DNA of 64,000 nt. It comes from Malurus cyaneus samueli. Its lineage: Eukaryota > Chordata > Aves > Passeriformes > Maluridae. Shown piece after piece: positions 45,601 to 59,208 of the stretch. The notes under the pieces were generated by a model that did no database searches, was not told where the DNA came from, and saw only the letters and a program-made list of their open reading frames with translations. The first letter of the stretch is position 1. The number at the start of each line of letters is the position of its first letter. Made by a program: the position numbers and the translations under genes. The stretch lies in contig CM019214.1 of assembly GCA_009741485.1 (NCBI GenBank), positions 52,779,310 to 52,843,309 on the forward strand, written 5' to 3'.

Positions 45601-48000
45601 AACAAAGTCGTGATGCTCCACAGCAGAATTCCTAGGGGTCTAGACAGAAGAAGGTTGAAAATCAGTGACTGAGAGTTTGGTACAAGCTGTCCACCCTGAC
45701 AAAGGGAATCTGCTGCTTTCCCCTCCTTTGACACAATACGCATGGTTCAGCAATTTGGGCAGACAATTTGTTAACGAGCGAGCATGGTGGAAAGACCAAA
45801 TGTGTTCTTCCAAATGCCATTTGCAGCGTCGCACGCAGCCACAGTAATGAGCTGTGTTGATTACAGAGCCAGGCTTTAGAAAACCAGTGCCCCACAGAGT
45901 TTATTTTCTCCTGCTGACATCACATTTTTAAGCTGCTTTTTCCCTTCTTTTGCCTCCAGTTATTTTAGGCTAAACTCTGCCCACACCTGCAAGCTGTATG
46001 CAACTGAAAGCAATTCTGGCCCTAGACTTAGGCTCTTTTGTACTAAAGAAATATTAAAAAAATATGACAAAATATGGAGTCCAGGCTTCCTTTTCTCTGA
46101 GCCAGCTTTTAAGAAGTAGCTTTGTTCATGGCCTGTGCTTAGATGAGAAAATGGGAGACAGGTGCCAATGTGCTGTGTTTACAGAGACTCTGCTGTTGCT
46201 GAGAGTCTGAAAACAACTTGCAAGTGCAGGACCTGCTCGTTTTCCCTCCACTGGGATGTTTTAATTACAGTAAATAGGTGAGAATCCTTGAGAATTGTCT
46301 GGAATAGATGGCTTGGTCTAAAACATGTAACCAGCCCTACAGCCATAACTCTTGGGATCCTGTGATTTTCTATCTCCTATTATTATGATTTTTGTGCCTG
46401 TTTCCTCAAGCCTGCCTTCCCATGTTTACCCCAACAGTGGGTACTGAGCCAGACAGCAATTACACACAGCAAATGCAATAGGCAGAGATTGCACCATGAA
46501 ATGTATCATCCTGGAAACTTCTAGCCCAAAGCAGTTCTCTTATTCACTAACTTGCACAACTAATGGCAGTTTGGCAATGAAATCTCTGAGAAATTTTTAT
46601 CACTCTTGTTTCCTTTTTTTTTTTCTAAGTTCCCATAGCGAATCTTGGAAGTGCCCAGCCATATTCTGGTAAAGGTTGCTTGGAGTCAATGCTTGAGTCA
46701 ATGCACTGCATTACATTGCCCTTCTTGCCTCCCTGAATTAGCAGTGCTACTCCTAAAGGCAAGGCCTCAAGGTTGATTTTAACTTGTGGTGTAGATGCTG
46801 GTTTGCTTAAATGAACTGCAAGATAGAGGCACCAGACATACCAGGGATATTCCCTTAGGATCACATTCCAGACAGCATTTGACATAATTATGGAGTAGAC
46901 GAAGAGTCCTGGTCTATAACAGTGTGAGGAGACACTGCAGATCCACGAAATTCCCATGGACCCAGTGTGAATTTTAGCTTTCACCAACACTACAACCTTC
47001 ACCGGTTTTACTGGTGTCAGCAATCAGTTTCACCCTGTCTTCTGCAGCACATTCAGGCTCTGTTGCAACACTGTGGATTACATGCAATTCCCTGGTAGAA
47101 GGACCAAGGAATGAGTCTGGGAGCGCTTTGGGGGGTCTTTGATGGTTTATGACACCTTCTAAGATATGACAGCTGCATCTCATGTAGCTGAGGCAGTTAT
47201 GCCCCATCAGAAGGGATGAAAACCTTCAGGCCCAGGGTGAGGGGAGTTTTACACCTGAGCAGAAGTGTAAGAGAGGACAATTGGCATGATCAAAAATACC
47301 ATCCCCACCTCTGGAGGGCCTGCTTCTTAATGGCCTTCTGCCTTATCTGCTCAAACCCCAGAGCCTCTGGTGTGGGTGTTCACTCCCTCTCTTACTCAGA
47401 TCAGAGGTTTTGCCACCACACACCCAAAAACTAATTTCCTCCCCTTGGTATGTGCAAACCCTGCCCCAGCAAAGCACCCCACCGCCTCTGCAAATGGCCA
47501 AATGTTCAAGCCATCAACTATTAACATCTCAGTCTCTCCCAATGACCTCCAGCATGAATAATAGCAGTGAGTGGGGGAGATCATGCAGGTTTTGTGTACC
47601 TACAGAGTGTTTGCCTTAACTACTTCTTGTTTTTGGTTTTAGCAGCCTGTGGCACACATTGCTCTCTTAATCAAAGAGCAGCCCATGATGTCTGTATTAC
47701 ATGGCCAAAATGCAGCCAGATATCATTACACAACTTGTGCTGTTTGGGGAGATGATAAAACTTGAGTAGCATAATTTCAGAGTTTGATGAGCAGAAACCA
47801 AAATAGTGAGAGCACAAGTGAGGAATGTGGCAATTTTAATTAAATTTCCAGCGGAACTCTGGTGGTGCAAGCGAGGCATTACCCACTGAGCTGGGCTATG
47901 CAGCATACTCAGAAAGGTTCTCAGCAAATTGATGCTCCTGATCACTTTGGAGCAAGGCCAGATGTCAGGACATGATGGGTCCCAGCAAGGCTGTGGTGGT
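42600..48000. other. Gene-poor flank upstream of ACOD1, first part
   Basis: No exon with family similarity is seen. A CR1 fragment lies at 44968-45095. Open frames (up to about 170 residues, for example at 42895-43410 and 46625-47023 on -) show no recognisable domain or splice partners. Confidence 0.6.
44968..45095 (-). mobile_element. CR1 LINE 3' fragment
   Basis: On + it reads GTGGAGTCACAGTTGGAAGG, GACCATCCTGTCCAACCTC, CCACCCAGAGCAGGCTC, then CTCCACAGCCTCCCTGGGCAACC. This is the reverse complement of CR1 3' sequence. Confidence 0.85.
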
Positions 48001-48080
48001 GCTCCAGTGTGGTGATATGGTGTCAAGATTGAGTGTACAACAAGCTGAACCATTAATTAAGGGATAAAAGAGCCTCTCTG

Positions 48081-48122
48081 CATCTGAACTATTTCTCAGG
48101 GAAGTGAGAAATAGTTCAGATG
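48081..48122. repeat. Perfect 17-bp inverted repeat with 8-bp loop
   Basis: CATCTGAACTATTTCTC (48081-48097), loop AGGGAAGT, then GAGAAATAGTTCAGATG (48106-48122), an exact reverse complement. It would form a stable hairpin as RNA or cruciform DNA. No terminal features of a DNA transposon are seen around it. Confidence 0.9.
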
Positions 48123-50621
48123 GAACTGAACATAATATGGAAATGAACCAAGACTCATTACAAAATTTTGTATGCACTGGAAGAGCTAAAATGACACCTA
48201 TAGCATATACAGCAAACCCAGAATGAATAATAAACAATATTCTTCAAACAGAAACAGGCTTTGGGACAAAAAAAAAAAAAATGCATGAGATTTGACAGAT
48301 TGGGAACTGACAGGCAAATGTGGGGCAGGACTGATACAGGTGCTGGGAGAGTGCAGGAGTAAAAAAAAAAATCACCTAATTTTGTGGGAGTCCATAATTT
48401 ACCTGGATTGAGACAGGTACTGGGAGATGCTGTGTGAGTTACCAGAATTGTTCCTCCAACTTTCATGGCAGACACTTTCTCTCTTGCTGTCAGCTTTGTC
48501 CTTTCCAAACATAGCCCCTCCTGTAAGGATTTAAACAATGAATCATGTTACAAAAGCCACAGAGTACTTGTTGCTAAGGGATTACCCATTCTTCCTTGGG
48601 TAATCCATTGGTTGGGTCATGCCACAATTCTCATTGTGCTATGAATTAATTTCCTCCCATCCCTCCTACTGGATGGACAGCAGTACCTGCTTGGACACCA
48701 TGCTTTCATTGAAGTCCCTGAGGCATCCTGGACATCATCCCATGAGTGACAAGCATGTCTCTGCTCTTGAGCATCTCTTTTGGGGCACTCCAAGAACTGG
48801 AGAAAAAACGTTTTCCTCATCTGTGGTTGTAGCCAGCTAGATCATGCATTTTCCACCCTGATGTATTTCAAAGAGTGCCAAGAAATATTGCAAAACAGCC
48901 TGAAATTACACTTTAAATGCAGCAGTCTCTGATTTATGGTGCAATTATAAAACATGTCATGGTAGTTATTAGCTGTGAGATTGAGTATCACACATTTCAG
49001 ACTGTAAAACATACTGGGGAATTTCTAGCTGTGATTGTGTATTCACCTCTAAAGAGGAAATGGGCTTAATTACACCAACATTTATAAAAGGGAGAAATAA
49101 CAGTGAAAGTGGGAGAAAGGTTAAATTTGAACACAAGAGCTGTGAATACATAAAACATTCATATTATTGCACTTGTAATTGAGCATCTAAGCAGAAGCTA
49201 ATGATTTGATTTAAATTGGTCCTTTTTACATAAGTAGCATTTGAAGAATTTTGGGTTTTAGAATTCATAATGACACTATTTTTTCCCTATGATTACTCAT
49301 CTTCAGCATAGTAGATTCAACCAGATGCAGGAAGAATTAAAAATCAAGAGAAATAACTACTTTCGCAAAATGATAGGAATGATCAACCATGTTGACGCTC
49401 CAGTATTGGCAGGGTTTAAAACTCTTCACCTAAAAATGAAACCTACTGTCAGATGCAGTGTACAGTATTTTATTTGCCATTTCCCTCCCTGCAATAGTCG
49501 CAAGATGTCCCTCCTTGTGTGGCCTTGGATTATTGCAGGAGCACTAGGGTTAGCTGGAAAATAGTGCGATGTTTGGGTTTTGCAATATTTTATTTCAAAA
49601 GGTGGTGTTCATGAGAATAGATGGTGTTAGTGGCACCACCAACTCACACAGCTTATCCTCCTGACTTTGGCTGGAGAACTTCCCTGCATGGCACAATGCC
49701 ATCACTATGACTTTGGGGTTTATATAATACGGGAATAAGCCATTGTTATTTCTCCTTTCCACAATTAGAAGATTTCTCAATTTCTGCAATCTGGCTATTT
49801 CTATTTTTTATCATATTGGGCAGTTTTGAAGTCACTTTCAAAGTCTAAGTTTTCTTTGGGCATTTATTTTCCTTTTTCCTTTCCTTGATTTGGTGTGGTA
49901 TTTTATTAAACTCAAGGAGGGGTGGCTGGGGGAGTCCAAAAAAGACAGGAGGTACATTTTTTTCTCCCCCATCTAATTTAATGAGTCTCAAATGAAAGAG
50001 CAGTGAAATGTTATGGCCCATCCTAGCCTGTCAGCACAATTGCAGCAGGGTGTAGGTCACCATCACCAGCGATCCACAGGGTAGGGCTGATGGAATGCTG
50101 TTCCACTGCAAAAGAAAAGCAGGGAGCTGCCTTTGGCAGCAACTTGTATGAGATAGTTTGATGCCTGTGCTGCCCATGAAAGAAAAGAAAAATGTGAGTG
50201 GGTTTTATGCTGATCTACCCATTGCTGCTGTGTGGTTCTGCATTCAGCTGCTGCTGCCCAAGGAAGGGTTCCTAAGGAGGAAGGGAGTGGCTGATGCTGA
50301 GAAGCAGATTTTCCCCATTGCTGCCTCTCACCCTAACTACCCTTGGCAACAGGACTCTGCTCCAGCTGCCCAGCCCAGCTCAGCCCTGCACTGCCCCATT
50401 TCTTCCTGTGCTAGCAAGGGCCAGATATATTTCCCCATGCTTGTCTGCTCTGTGAAGATTTGGGAAGCCTTTGCAGTCAAAATCATTTAGTGAAGGTGGA
50501 TGGCAACAGTGGAGGAGGAGAGAAAAGAGAAGATATATGATTGCATGGGAATAAAACATGACACGTCTCACAAGGACATTGGAAAACCACATTTTTGTGG
50601 GGCAGGGAAAGGAGAGTAAGG

Positions 50622-50668
50622 GAAGAAAGGAAAAGAAGGGGAAGAAAGGAAAAGAAGGGGAAGAAAGA
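50622..50668 (+). repeat. Purine-rich 19-bp tandem repeat
   Basis: The unit GAAGAAAGGAAAAGAAGGG occurs twice perfectly and then partially. It lies in a longer A/G-only stretch (about 50600-50668). Confidence 0.85.
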
Positions 50669-53600
50669 TACCCCAAGCCCTTAAATATTCCCATCTAGTA
50701 AAGTTCCCTGTCTCCTCATAAGTCTTCACTTCCCAGCCCCAGAAGCATTCCAGTGTTCTGACAGAGGCAGATGTGTGGTGAGCTTGCCTGAAGGGCAAGC
50801 TGAGCCTGAAGGGCAGTGTGTCCAGAGCCTGCCTGTAGCTTTCTGTCGTTCCTGTGCTCTGAGCACCCCTTGAGAGCCTTCACAGGAAGGACAGGAACGC
50901 CTGGCAATCCTGGTCATCAGATCAGGCATTTCTGAGTGTTTCTGAGCAACCTGGCTCATGTCAGGCAGGATCTGGTTACAAAGGAGAGCACAACACACAG
51001 GTTACTGCAGTGTGTGATGAGACTCAGGGATGGAATCATCATTGGTACACCCTTCTCTATGGTGTGGGTTTCAACCACAGCAGACACTAACACAAACTCC
51101 AACCTCACAGAGGTTAACAAGTGATGGGTTTTAAAAGGCTGCATATATTTGAGACTCTTACTGTTTTAACTTTACTGTTTCTGTATCCTTGGGCTTCCCA
51201 TTTTCCCAATTATAAGAGTGAGAAATTATTATACTAAAAAGTTAAATTCTCAGTTGACAATATGCCTTCAGGTGGTGATGGCTTTAAAAGAAAAAAACAA
51301 ATGCTTCAAGACTCTAGATCATGTGCTGAGAGAAATATATGAATGTGAATCAGGAGTTACTCCATACTGGGAAATATAAATTATTTATAAAAATCTAAAT
51401 TTATAAATATCTAAAAGACAGAATACAGCAAATCTTAACATCTTATTCCTGTAGAGCGCCATGAAATTATACTTGCATGAAGCCATTAACCCCAAAAGAG
51501 TTCTGATTACATGAAAGACTGAGAGTCTGTCATGTGCCTACTTTCAATGTAGGTCAGTGTATACACGGAGTGAAACGGAAGGAAACTTGAGGGAAATTAT
51601 CTACCCCACCTAGAGAAACTCTTGCCTGAGGTTCTTCTGGAATTCAGATGATGTCTTAAGTTAAAATTAAACATGATGAGATGGCCACATGAGCAGTTAC
51701 CACATGGGGAAGGTGCAGAGTGGAACGAATTTAAGGAATCGGAATTTCTTAAACTGAAAAAGCTCAGTACAGGGTGACACATTTGTGTTTATCCATCTGT
51801 CCTGTAAGAACAGTTATTAGTCAAGTAGGCAAAGTTGTGGTAACAGCACAACAAATTAGGTGCAGAAAAATGGGCAGAAGAGCACATGAGCTACAACTGA
51901 TCTCTTTTATGCTTCTGATGGCCTGTTCATTCATAACTGAATCATAAATGTTAAATATTCTTTGGATACAGAAATACATTAAATATACCATTTATGAAAA
52001 AGATACAGAAAAATGGAGAGGATTCAGAGGAGCCTAACAACAATAACAGGCTTAGAAAGCATGGTGAAAGAGGTGTCAGGAGGTTTATTTAGCCCAGAAA
52101 AGAGAAGCTGTTCCATTTCATATCATAGCTAAGCCAGTCCCACCACTGGCACTTGTCTGATGCCCTCTCTAGGGCTTAATCCAATGAACTAAATCAGCAG
52201 GAAACTTACTTTATTATTTATTTGAATGCTTCTCCACTTTATCCTCTGAACGGGTTCATCACAATCACATGACAGCTGACTGAATGGGAAAAAATATAGG
52301 GTGGTTCTTTTTGGCAGCAGCTGACCTTCAGATTGGCATAGCTTTAATGTGGAAGTTTATTTCTGTACACGACACAGAACTACAATCTGTATCTTTTAGA
52401 AGTAGAGAGTGTTGAGCTGCTTTGCTCTATCTGTTGAGAAAGAAAAAAGAAAGGAATCTGAGAAGTATTGATCAAATTCTTGACTGGTGGGATAAAACCC
52501 CTTTATAACAGGAAGGGTATTAAAATATTGTACATAAGAATATTGTGGAATTTCTTTCACTGGAATCATTGCCAATGTATTATCTTGATGTCTGCCAGGA
52601 TTAGTCCAAGGTTTCTTATCCTGCCTTGGTGCAGATGTGGATTTTGAGGATGATCTCTTGAGATTCATTCTATCCCTCCTTTTTTCTGACTTCACGATTT
52701 ACCGAGTTCACCCACCCTGCCTGAGCTAGCTCTATCTGAACTCAACAGTACTTGGAAAAATGGCTTTAACAAGAACAGTGCCGGAGTCTAATACTGCTGT
52801 TTGACTCACATTTTGTTGAAGGCCAGAGAAGTATCTGTGAATGTGCTATTCATGGATAGATTATCAGACACACCGCTCATGATGTGCTTTGCATTCTGGA
52901 AAACTTCCTAGGCTGGCATAGCTGGTCTCTAAACACACCATGAAAATAAGCCCACAAGAACAAGTCACACATCAGAGGTGATTTCCAGGTTAAAGGCTTA
53001 GACTGCAAATGGGGTTGCAGCACTTGAAAGAAGTTGATGAAGCATGATGGAAATCCAGGGGCAAATATGGGAAGTGAGGTCACCAAGAGGGAAGTGTGTA
53101 CAGTGAGATACAAAATTTCATTAATATATCACAAGAAAAGTACAGCAAACAATTAAGTTTTGTTGAAATATAACTGGTGTTCACATTAAAAAGGCAGTAG
53201 TGGGAAAATGGAAAATTGGAGGTCAAATGAGGAAGAGAGACGTGCTGTATTAAGGACTTTTTTTTTTCCTTTGGAAAACTTTTCCAGAAATGACAGGTTG
53301 CAGAATCAATATATAAGATTTGGAAAATACTGAAATGCATTTAATCTTCTATCTCCCCAAAGTCAGTGAATGTCGTTATTAATGATGTTCTCTAACAAAG
53401 TTTTTTTGTGGACAAACTAAACACTGCAGCTTTCCTATATAAAATTCTCTACTCACTTTACTGCAAGTAAGTTCTAGGAATATCTTGTAGATAGAATAGA
53501 AAAAGAAAAAGTGGAGGCATTTATTAAGAAAACATGACAATCACTTTAGATAATAATGTTTTCTTAATTAAAGAACTAGAGAAAACTAGTTTGAATGCAG

Positions 53601-56111
53601 CAGGTCTGTGGATTCACCTAGACTTTCTGGGTGAGGGATCAAACTAATAAGAAGAGTGCTTTACTGAGTATCTTTTCAAGTCTTTGGAAGCCCTGTCAAA
53701 TGGAGAGGATCGATATTAATGCAGGGAGAGCACATAAGCCCTTCAAAGACATCTGAGCACAGGAGTTGCTGTGTAATCACGCCCACCCTGGGCAGCCTCA
53801 CACGGAACCACCATTGCGGGACATTAAGCTGCCATCCACGGTTTGAGGAGCGGGCAGCTTTCTTCTTTGACAAGCCCTGCTGCCTTTGAAGCTGGGATCT
53901 GCTTGTTCTAAAGGGACTGATTAAAGAAGGAGAGGAAGCTTCAAAAGACCTCGCAGCCTCTGTGAGCTAGCTAGTCAGAGGCTGCACCGACAACCTCTTG
54001 TGACATGTACCATAGTTTATTTTTTAACTTGTTCCTCATTCTGCCCTTTAACATTAGCATCTTCTTTCCCTTTGCATGGGAGAATGCTGAAGCTTGCAGA
54101 AACCTCATAAAATAAACAGTTCCTCTACTTCAGATGGGACTTTCCCATATTTCTCCCTGCTGGGCTTCATGTATTTTTTGTCTGGAAGTTGCTATCCTGA
54201 TCCAGCGGTGTGACACATGGTTGTGAGTACCAAAAGAAAAATTCCGTGGGAAGGGCAGTAATAACTGACACATGGAATAAGAAAGGACAAAATAAAGCTA
54301 AGAGCTGGACTCAAGCTCAAGGATCTTAATAACTCTTCCGTGATTCTCTGAAAATGCTAACAAAACTCTGAAGATGGATCTGCAGTTCTTCCAGGCATCT
54401 GTTTATGTCTGTTCATTTAATTGAATTTTGCTCATGTGCTGTTGATGTGGACTGACAATCTCACTTTACCCCATTGCCAGATGCAGCCCATTTGAGTCCA
54501 AAGCAGGATGATGCACAAATAATCTCACCTCTCACCTTTCTCAGTCCTGGCAGTGAACCTTGGGTCAACATGTTCTGCTTATTTCCTTCTCCCACTTCGT
54601 CTGCCCTTGATTCCTCAGCTGATTAACCAAAATACCACTTCTTACCCAAACCCTTTCTGAAAAAAGTATTTCATAAGACAGACACCCTTACTAATAGGAA
54701 TAAATTTTACAGTTTATCTCAGAGGGGAACTTCCAAATCTCTCCCCTTTGACTGCTGTGTCTTTTCAGAGAGCCCAAGGGTTTTCTTTATTTTGCTGACA
54801 CAGCATCAAATAATTCAGATGACCCATTTGAGGAATTCAGATTTAAGACAAAACCAGATCCTTATTTATGTAATAAAGAAGCTGACAGAAATGCTTTGGT
54901 GATTAGACAGACATCTAGTTTAACATGCCTTGAAACTGTTGACCTCAGTGATTCACATCTCATCCTTTCAAAGAAAAACTCTACACTTCATTTATTTTCT
55001 CAGTTTATAGTTGTGCCTTTTATCTTACTTCCTGTGATCTAATTAATTCTTTATGTGAGTCCTCTTGGGATAATGGAGACCACAGATAACATTTCCTGTT
55101 TTTATTGGTTCTGCTTTTGTCTTGGTCATTCAAAATACAGGGGGGGAGAATTAAAAAAAGGAAGGATAATGCTACTTGATCACACTCATCATGAAAGCCT
55201 GGTCTTGTGGCTTGCTCTCATCATGCATTTGCAGTCATTCCTTTCCCCATCTCTCTCATACAAGCTAAAGCAGAGGCTGTCACTCTGTCCCTGCTCATCA
55301 CCCAATGCTGCACCCACTCCCTGCAGGTAGTTTGGCATGTCTGTGCTGATGAGCAGAGCATGAGGTGATGAGCACTAGTTTTGAACCCCTGGTTATCTAC
55401 ATGGCTTCAATTTTAATTTTGTTTTGGGTCTCGGACCATTTTGGCCATCTCTGTCTGCAGGACACCTGAGCCATCAGCAATGTGGCACCAGCCAGCCAGT
55501 CTCACTGACCTCGGAGCCATGGACTGCAAGCAGAGTTTGCAGACCCAGAGAAGACAAAGACACGGCCAGGAATTCCATCTCCTGTCTTCCTTACGGTTCT
55601 CTGGGCATGAAGTGAAACCTCATTGCAGTAGTGTTTGCTCCTGTCACTGATACTGTATCTGCTCCTGAGAACCTTCAGGAATGAGCGGCAACTGTGCTTG
55701 ACAGAGGATGATGCCAACAAAATTAGTAAAGATATACAGTTCAACCACTTTTAGGTAAGTATATCTTAGGTTAAAATGAAAAGTCACCTGTAGTCCTTGC
55801 TATATACCCATACTCCTTGCTGCATACACTGGAGCAAACACTATGTACGTGACTTGGAGGAATTTCACGTGGAGAAAGAAGGCCACAGTTCAGAGTGTGG
55901 AGGGGAAGTTCACACCACCATGATGAGGCCAGTTGGTGCTGGCCTTTGTTTGCAGGACCCTGAATATCAAACATTCTTCATGAAATGGCTTCTTCCAGCT
56001 GTGCCACTGCATTGCCTTAAAAGCTGAGAGCAGAGACAGCACTGCCACCTGCTGCTCCCAGGGATGTGGCTCTCATGCTCACCAAGGGCATCAAAGCTTT
56101 CCTCTACAAAC

Positions 56112-56172
56112 ACAGAATATTCTGAGCTGAAAGCGACCCACAAAGATCATTGAGTCCAATTCTTAAAGCTTG
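56112..56172 (-). mobile_element. CR1/SINE 3' tail remnant
   Basis: On + it reads ACACAGAATATTCTGAGCTG, then AAGCGACCCACAAAGATCAT and TGAGTCCAATTCTTAAAG. The wording (CGACCCACAAAGATCATTGAG) matches the tail of the SINE at 31324-31467, but no tRNA-like head follows. Confidence 0.75.
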
Positions 56173-58409
56173 GATGCTAAAAGTTGGTATGTAGTGTAAA
56201 AATACATTTACTGTAAAAGTAAAAAAATATAAATTTATAGCCGAAAATTATTTACCATAAAATTAAATACCAACTTTGCTCTTTGCAAAGCACCAGGTAA
56301 TAACATAAGCTACTGTTATGGTTCTGTCACAGTTCCAAAAGAGAAAGTAAACCATCTTGCCACCCTGTTTTGCAGCTTAGCCACTTGCTTTGATGCTGCT
56401 GTCTTTGGCTTGTTTAGTATAGAGTTGGTTATAAATTTACTGAAATTACAGGCAATTAGTCTCTCACCAGACTAAGGCTTTACATTGACAATGCTGTCCT
56501 TAAAGAAAGACATGATGGACAACAGAAAAGAGTGATAATGGCAAGAATAATATACAAGAAAAATACATTCAAATTCTATTGAAATGCATGACCTAAATGT
56601 GATAGTGCATGTATTTATTCTTTTCTGCATCACCTGTCCTATACAGGTGAAATTAAAGCCTGAGTCTTAAACACCTTTTCTTTGATAAACAACATCAGAA
56701 TTGCACTCAACACAATATTATTTTAGGGTAATAATAGAAGCCACCACAACATTTGTAGTTCTAAAATGGTACATTATTGATAAAAGACAATAACTATTAT
56801 TATTGCTCTAAAGTTTTATGGAAATGGGGCACTGGTGTTTGTGGCTGGCAAGAGCTGTGGTTCATGCAAACAAATTTGGTCACAACAGACATGAGTAGTG
56901 AAGGATATCTAAGGGTCACTGTAAAGTCAGTGCAAATGAAACTGTACTGGGATTTTAACAGCTAGGCCGGAAAATTTTGATGACACTTTTTATTAAAGAA
57001 TTAGATTAGAATCTGTGATTTAAAAACTTCATTGCAAAAGTTGCCAGAAGCTGACAAAGGGCGATGATTTTTTCTTACAACAATGCCTATTTAAATTGTA
57101 AAGTAACTGTACTATTTGAGAAATTAAATTTCAGATCTTACCCCAGAAAGCATTTAGATGAAATTTCAGAAGTGACTATGGAAAGGCATTCATGCTGTGC
57201 AGCCAGTCATATCCTGGCAAAAACTGCAGGGAACTGCAGCCACCAAGTTGAGAGAAGCCAAAATCTCAACTTCTATATTTACATTTGCATGTTGATTTCA
57301 CTGGGAAAAATTTGCTTCCTGGCTTTTGGAATGCCACTTCTTTGTGCTAGCTTCTAAAGAAAACTGCTTTTCGTATTAAAAACGGAGCTTGGCACACAGT
57401 GAGGCATTAACACCTGCTCATGCTTTGTCTTGCAATGCTTTGAATCAGGATCATCCTTGCTTATCAAGTCAAGCTGTCTGCTGCCTCACCACTGAGGTGT
57501 ATGAACCTCACTTTGTAAGCCCATTCTTCTTCCCTATTAGAGTCCTTGCTCATGAATCATTCAAATCCCTCAACCTGAACCCTGCTTTACTGCTGCCTTT
57601 AGTAATTTTTATTTATGCCTGGAAACTCTTTGGGATGTCAGAAAAGAGCCGACCGAAACAAATGCATTCCAATGTATTTCTTTCCTCCTGCAGTGCAAAT
57701 TCAGGCAGCTTCTAGCGCTGGCAGCTTGAGCAAGAGTGGAGCAAAGGAATATTTCCCCAGCCAGATATGATTCTCAGTTGTGAGAAAAGGACTAACGCAG
57801 CATTACCTCCTGGACAGCCACGGTCTGGCATTTCCCAGCTGAGGTGTATTTAACTGGGTCCTCATCTTGGATGCCTCAGGTTAGGAGATTTGCCCAGCCA
57901 AGGCACTGTGAACATACTCAGGGTCCTTTCTAAGGAAAACTACTGTGAATCTTAACACAAATATTGGACATGGAATTCCCAGATTAGTTAGAACACATGA
58001 CACACAAAATACTACTACTAATAACAATGATAGATAAATGAATCAAGAAATCATTAAATATAGCTGGGGGTAGTAAGCTACTATGAAGTTCAAACTTAGT
58101 AAGGATGGAAAGTAAGAAAAAATTATCTGGGGTAAATTTGTACATATTTTCTTATTCACAGTGTTAGCAGACAAAACACATCCAGGCTTCATGTGCATTT
58201 ACCACTAGATTGTTTCTCACTCTGATACAGCAGCTTGAAAGAGCACAAACCTCTCTGCTGTTTTACTAGCTCAGGTGATAGATGTTTGTGCTTCAGGGGT
58301 AGGGATTAATGAATTAAATTAGTTATGCTTTCCTGTGCAGCAATTTGCCAGAAGTGTGGAAAGATTTGTGATTTGCATAATAACAAGGTTTGAAATACTC
58401 AAAACTGAG

Positions 58410-58476
58410 GAAAATAGAACAGAATATGTCAGTCAGATGGGACCCACAATGATCACCTAGTCCAAGATTTAGCCAA
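58410..58476 (-). mobile_element. CR1/SINE 3' tail remnant
   Basis: On + it reads GAAAATAGAACAGAATATGT, then GATGGGACCCACAATGATCA and CCTAGTCCAAGATTTA, the same tail type as at 56112 and 31324 but more degraded. Confidence 0.6.
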
Positions 58477-59186
58477 ACACCTCCAATTAATATAAGTGGA
58501 AGTAGTGTGGCTAAGACCACTAATAAGCTTTGTGTCTTCAACCAAGGATCTTTTGGGTCTCATAAATTGTCTTATAAAACCTAGTACTTTGTGTTCTGAT
58601 GCTGCATAGAAGAGGAATTGTTTAAATCCCACAAGAACACTCAAAATAAGATGTAGGGGAGGTGAACGGAACAAACCAGATGTTAGCTTAAGATGGAGTG
58701 GTTAAAATGCCCAAGAAGCTTATTAACAATACCCAGCTGAGATTAGTAAACAAAATTTTATTCTTCAGAGAGGAAGCACAGTATCAGCAAAACCATTTTT
58801 GCTCAGTGTATGGGGGAGAAAAAGGTTTAGGTAGAAGGATAAACTACATGAAACAGGGAAAAACTACAAAGTAAAAAAATCCCAAACATATGCATTGAAT
58901 TTATTCACTGGGGGTGATGAAAAAAAGCAACAGTAACAAGATTAAGGTAGAGGTTTCTTGGAAAAAGAACCTCTCCTACAAGTATGTGCCCTCCATTGTC
59001 AACTGGTAGTGATCCAAACATCATCTTTGTCCACTAGAAATCAAGGGGAGAGACACATCAGCCGTGACCTGGGGACAGAGGCTGAGAGGTTAAGAAGGGA
59101 GATCACCTGAGTACATTATTGATACATATTTTAAAGTCACTCCACTATCAAACAGGTTTGAATAACCACTTTTATTGCCAGTATTA

Positions 59187-59208
59187 TATACATGTATATA
59201 TATATATA
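59187..59208. repeat. TA dinucleotide run
   Basis: TACATGTATATATATATATATGTA near-palindromic AT-rich simple sequence. Confidence 0.85.

Larger units (their letters stand above)
48000..56100. other. Gene-poor flank upstream of ACOD1, second part
   Basis: No recognisable gene. It holds a perfect inverted repeat at 48081-48122, a purine-rich 19-mer array at 50622-50668 and one unassigned open frame at 52396-52695 on -. Confidence 0.6.

Noticed and set aside
46625..47207. Two overlapping minus-strand open frames of 132 and 77 residues
   Set aside because: Checked for retroviral or host domains; none recognised, no splice sites, and the frames do not join.
48158..48538. Minus-strand frame starting MFKSLQEG considered as ACOD1 exon 1
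   Set aside because: It has no splice donor in the needed phase, whereas 42268-42285 has a donor, matching phase, similarity and a TATA box.
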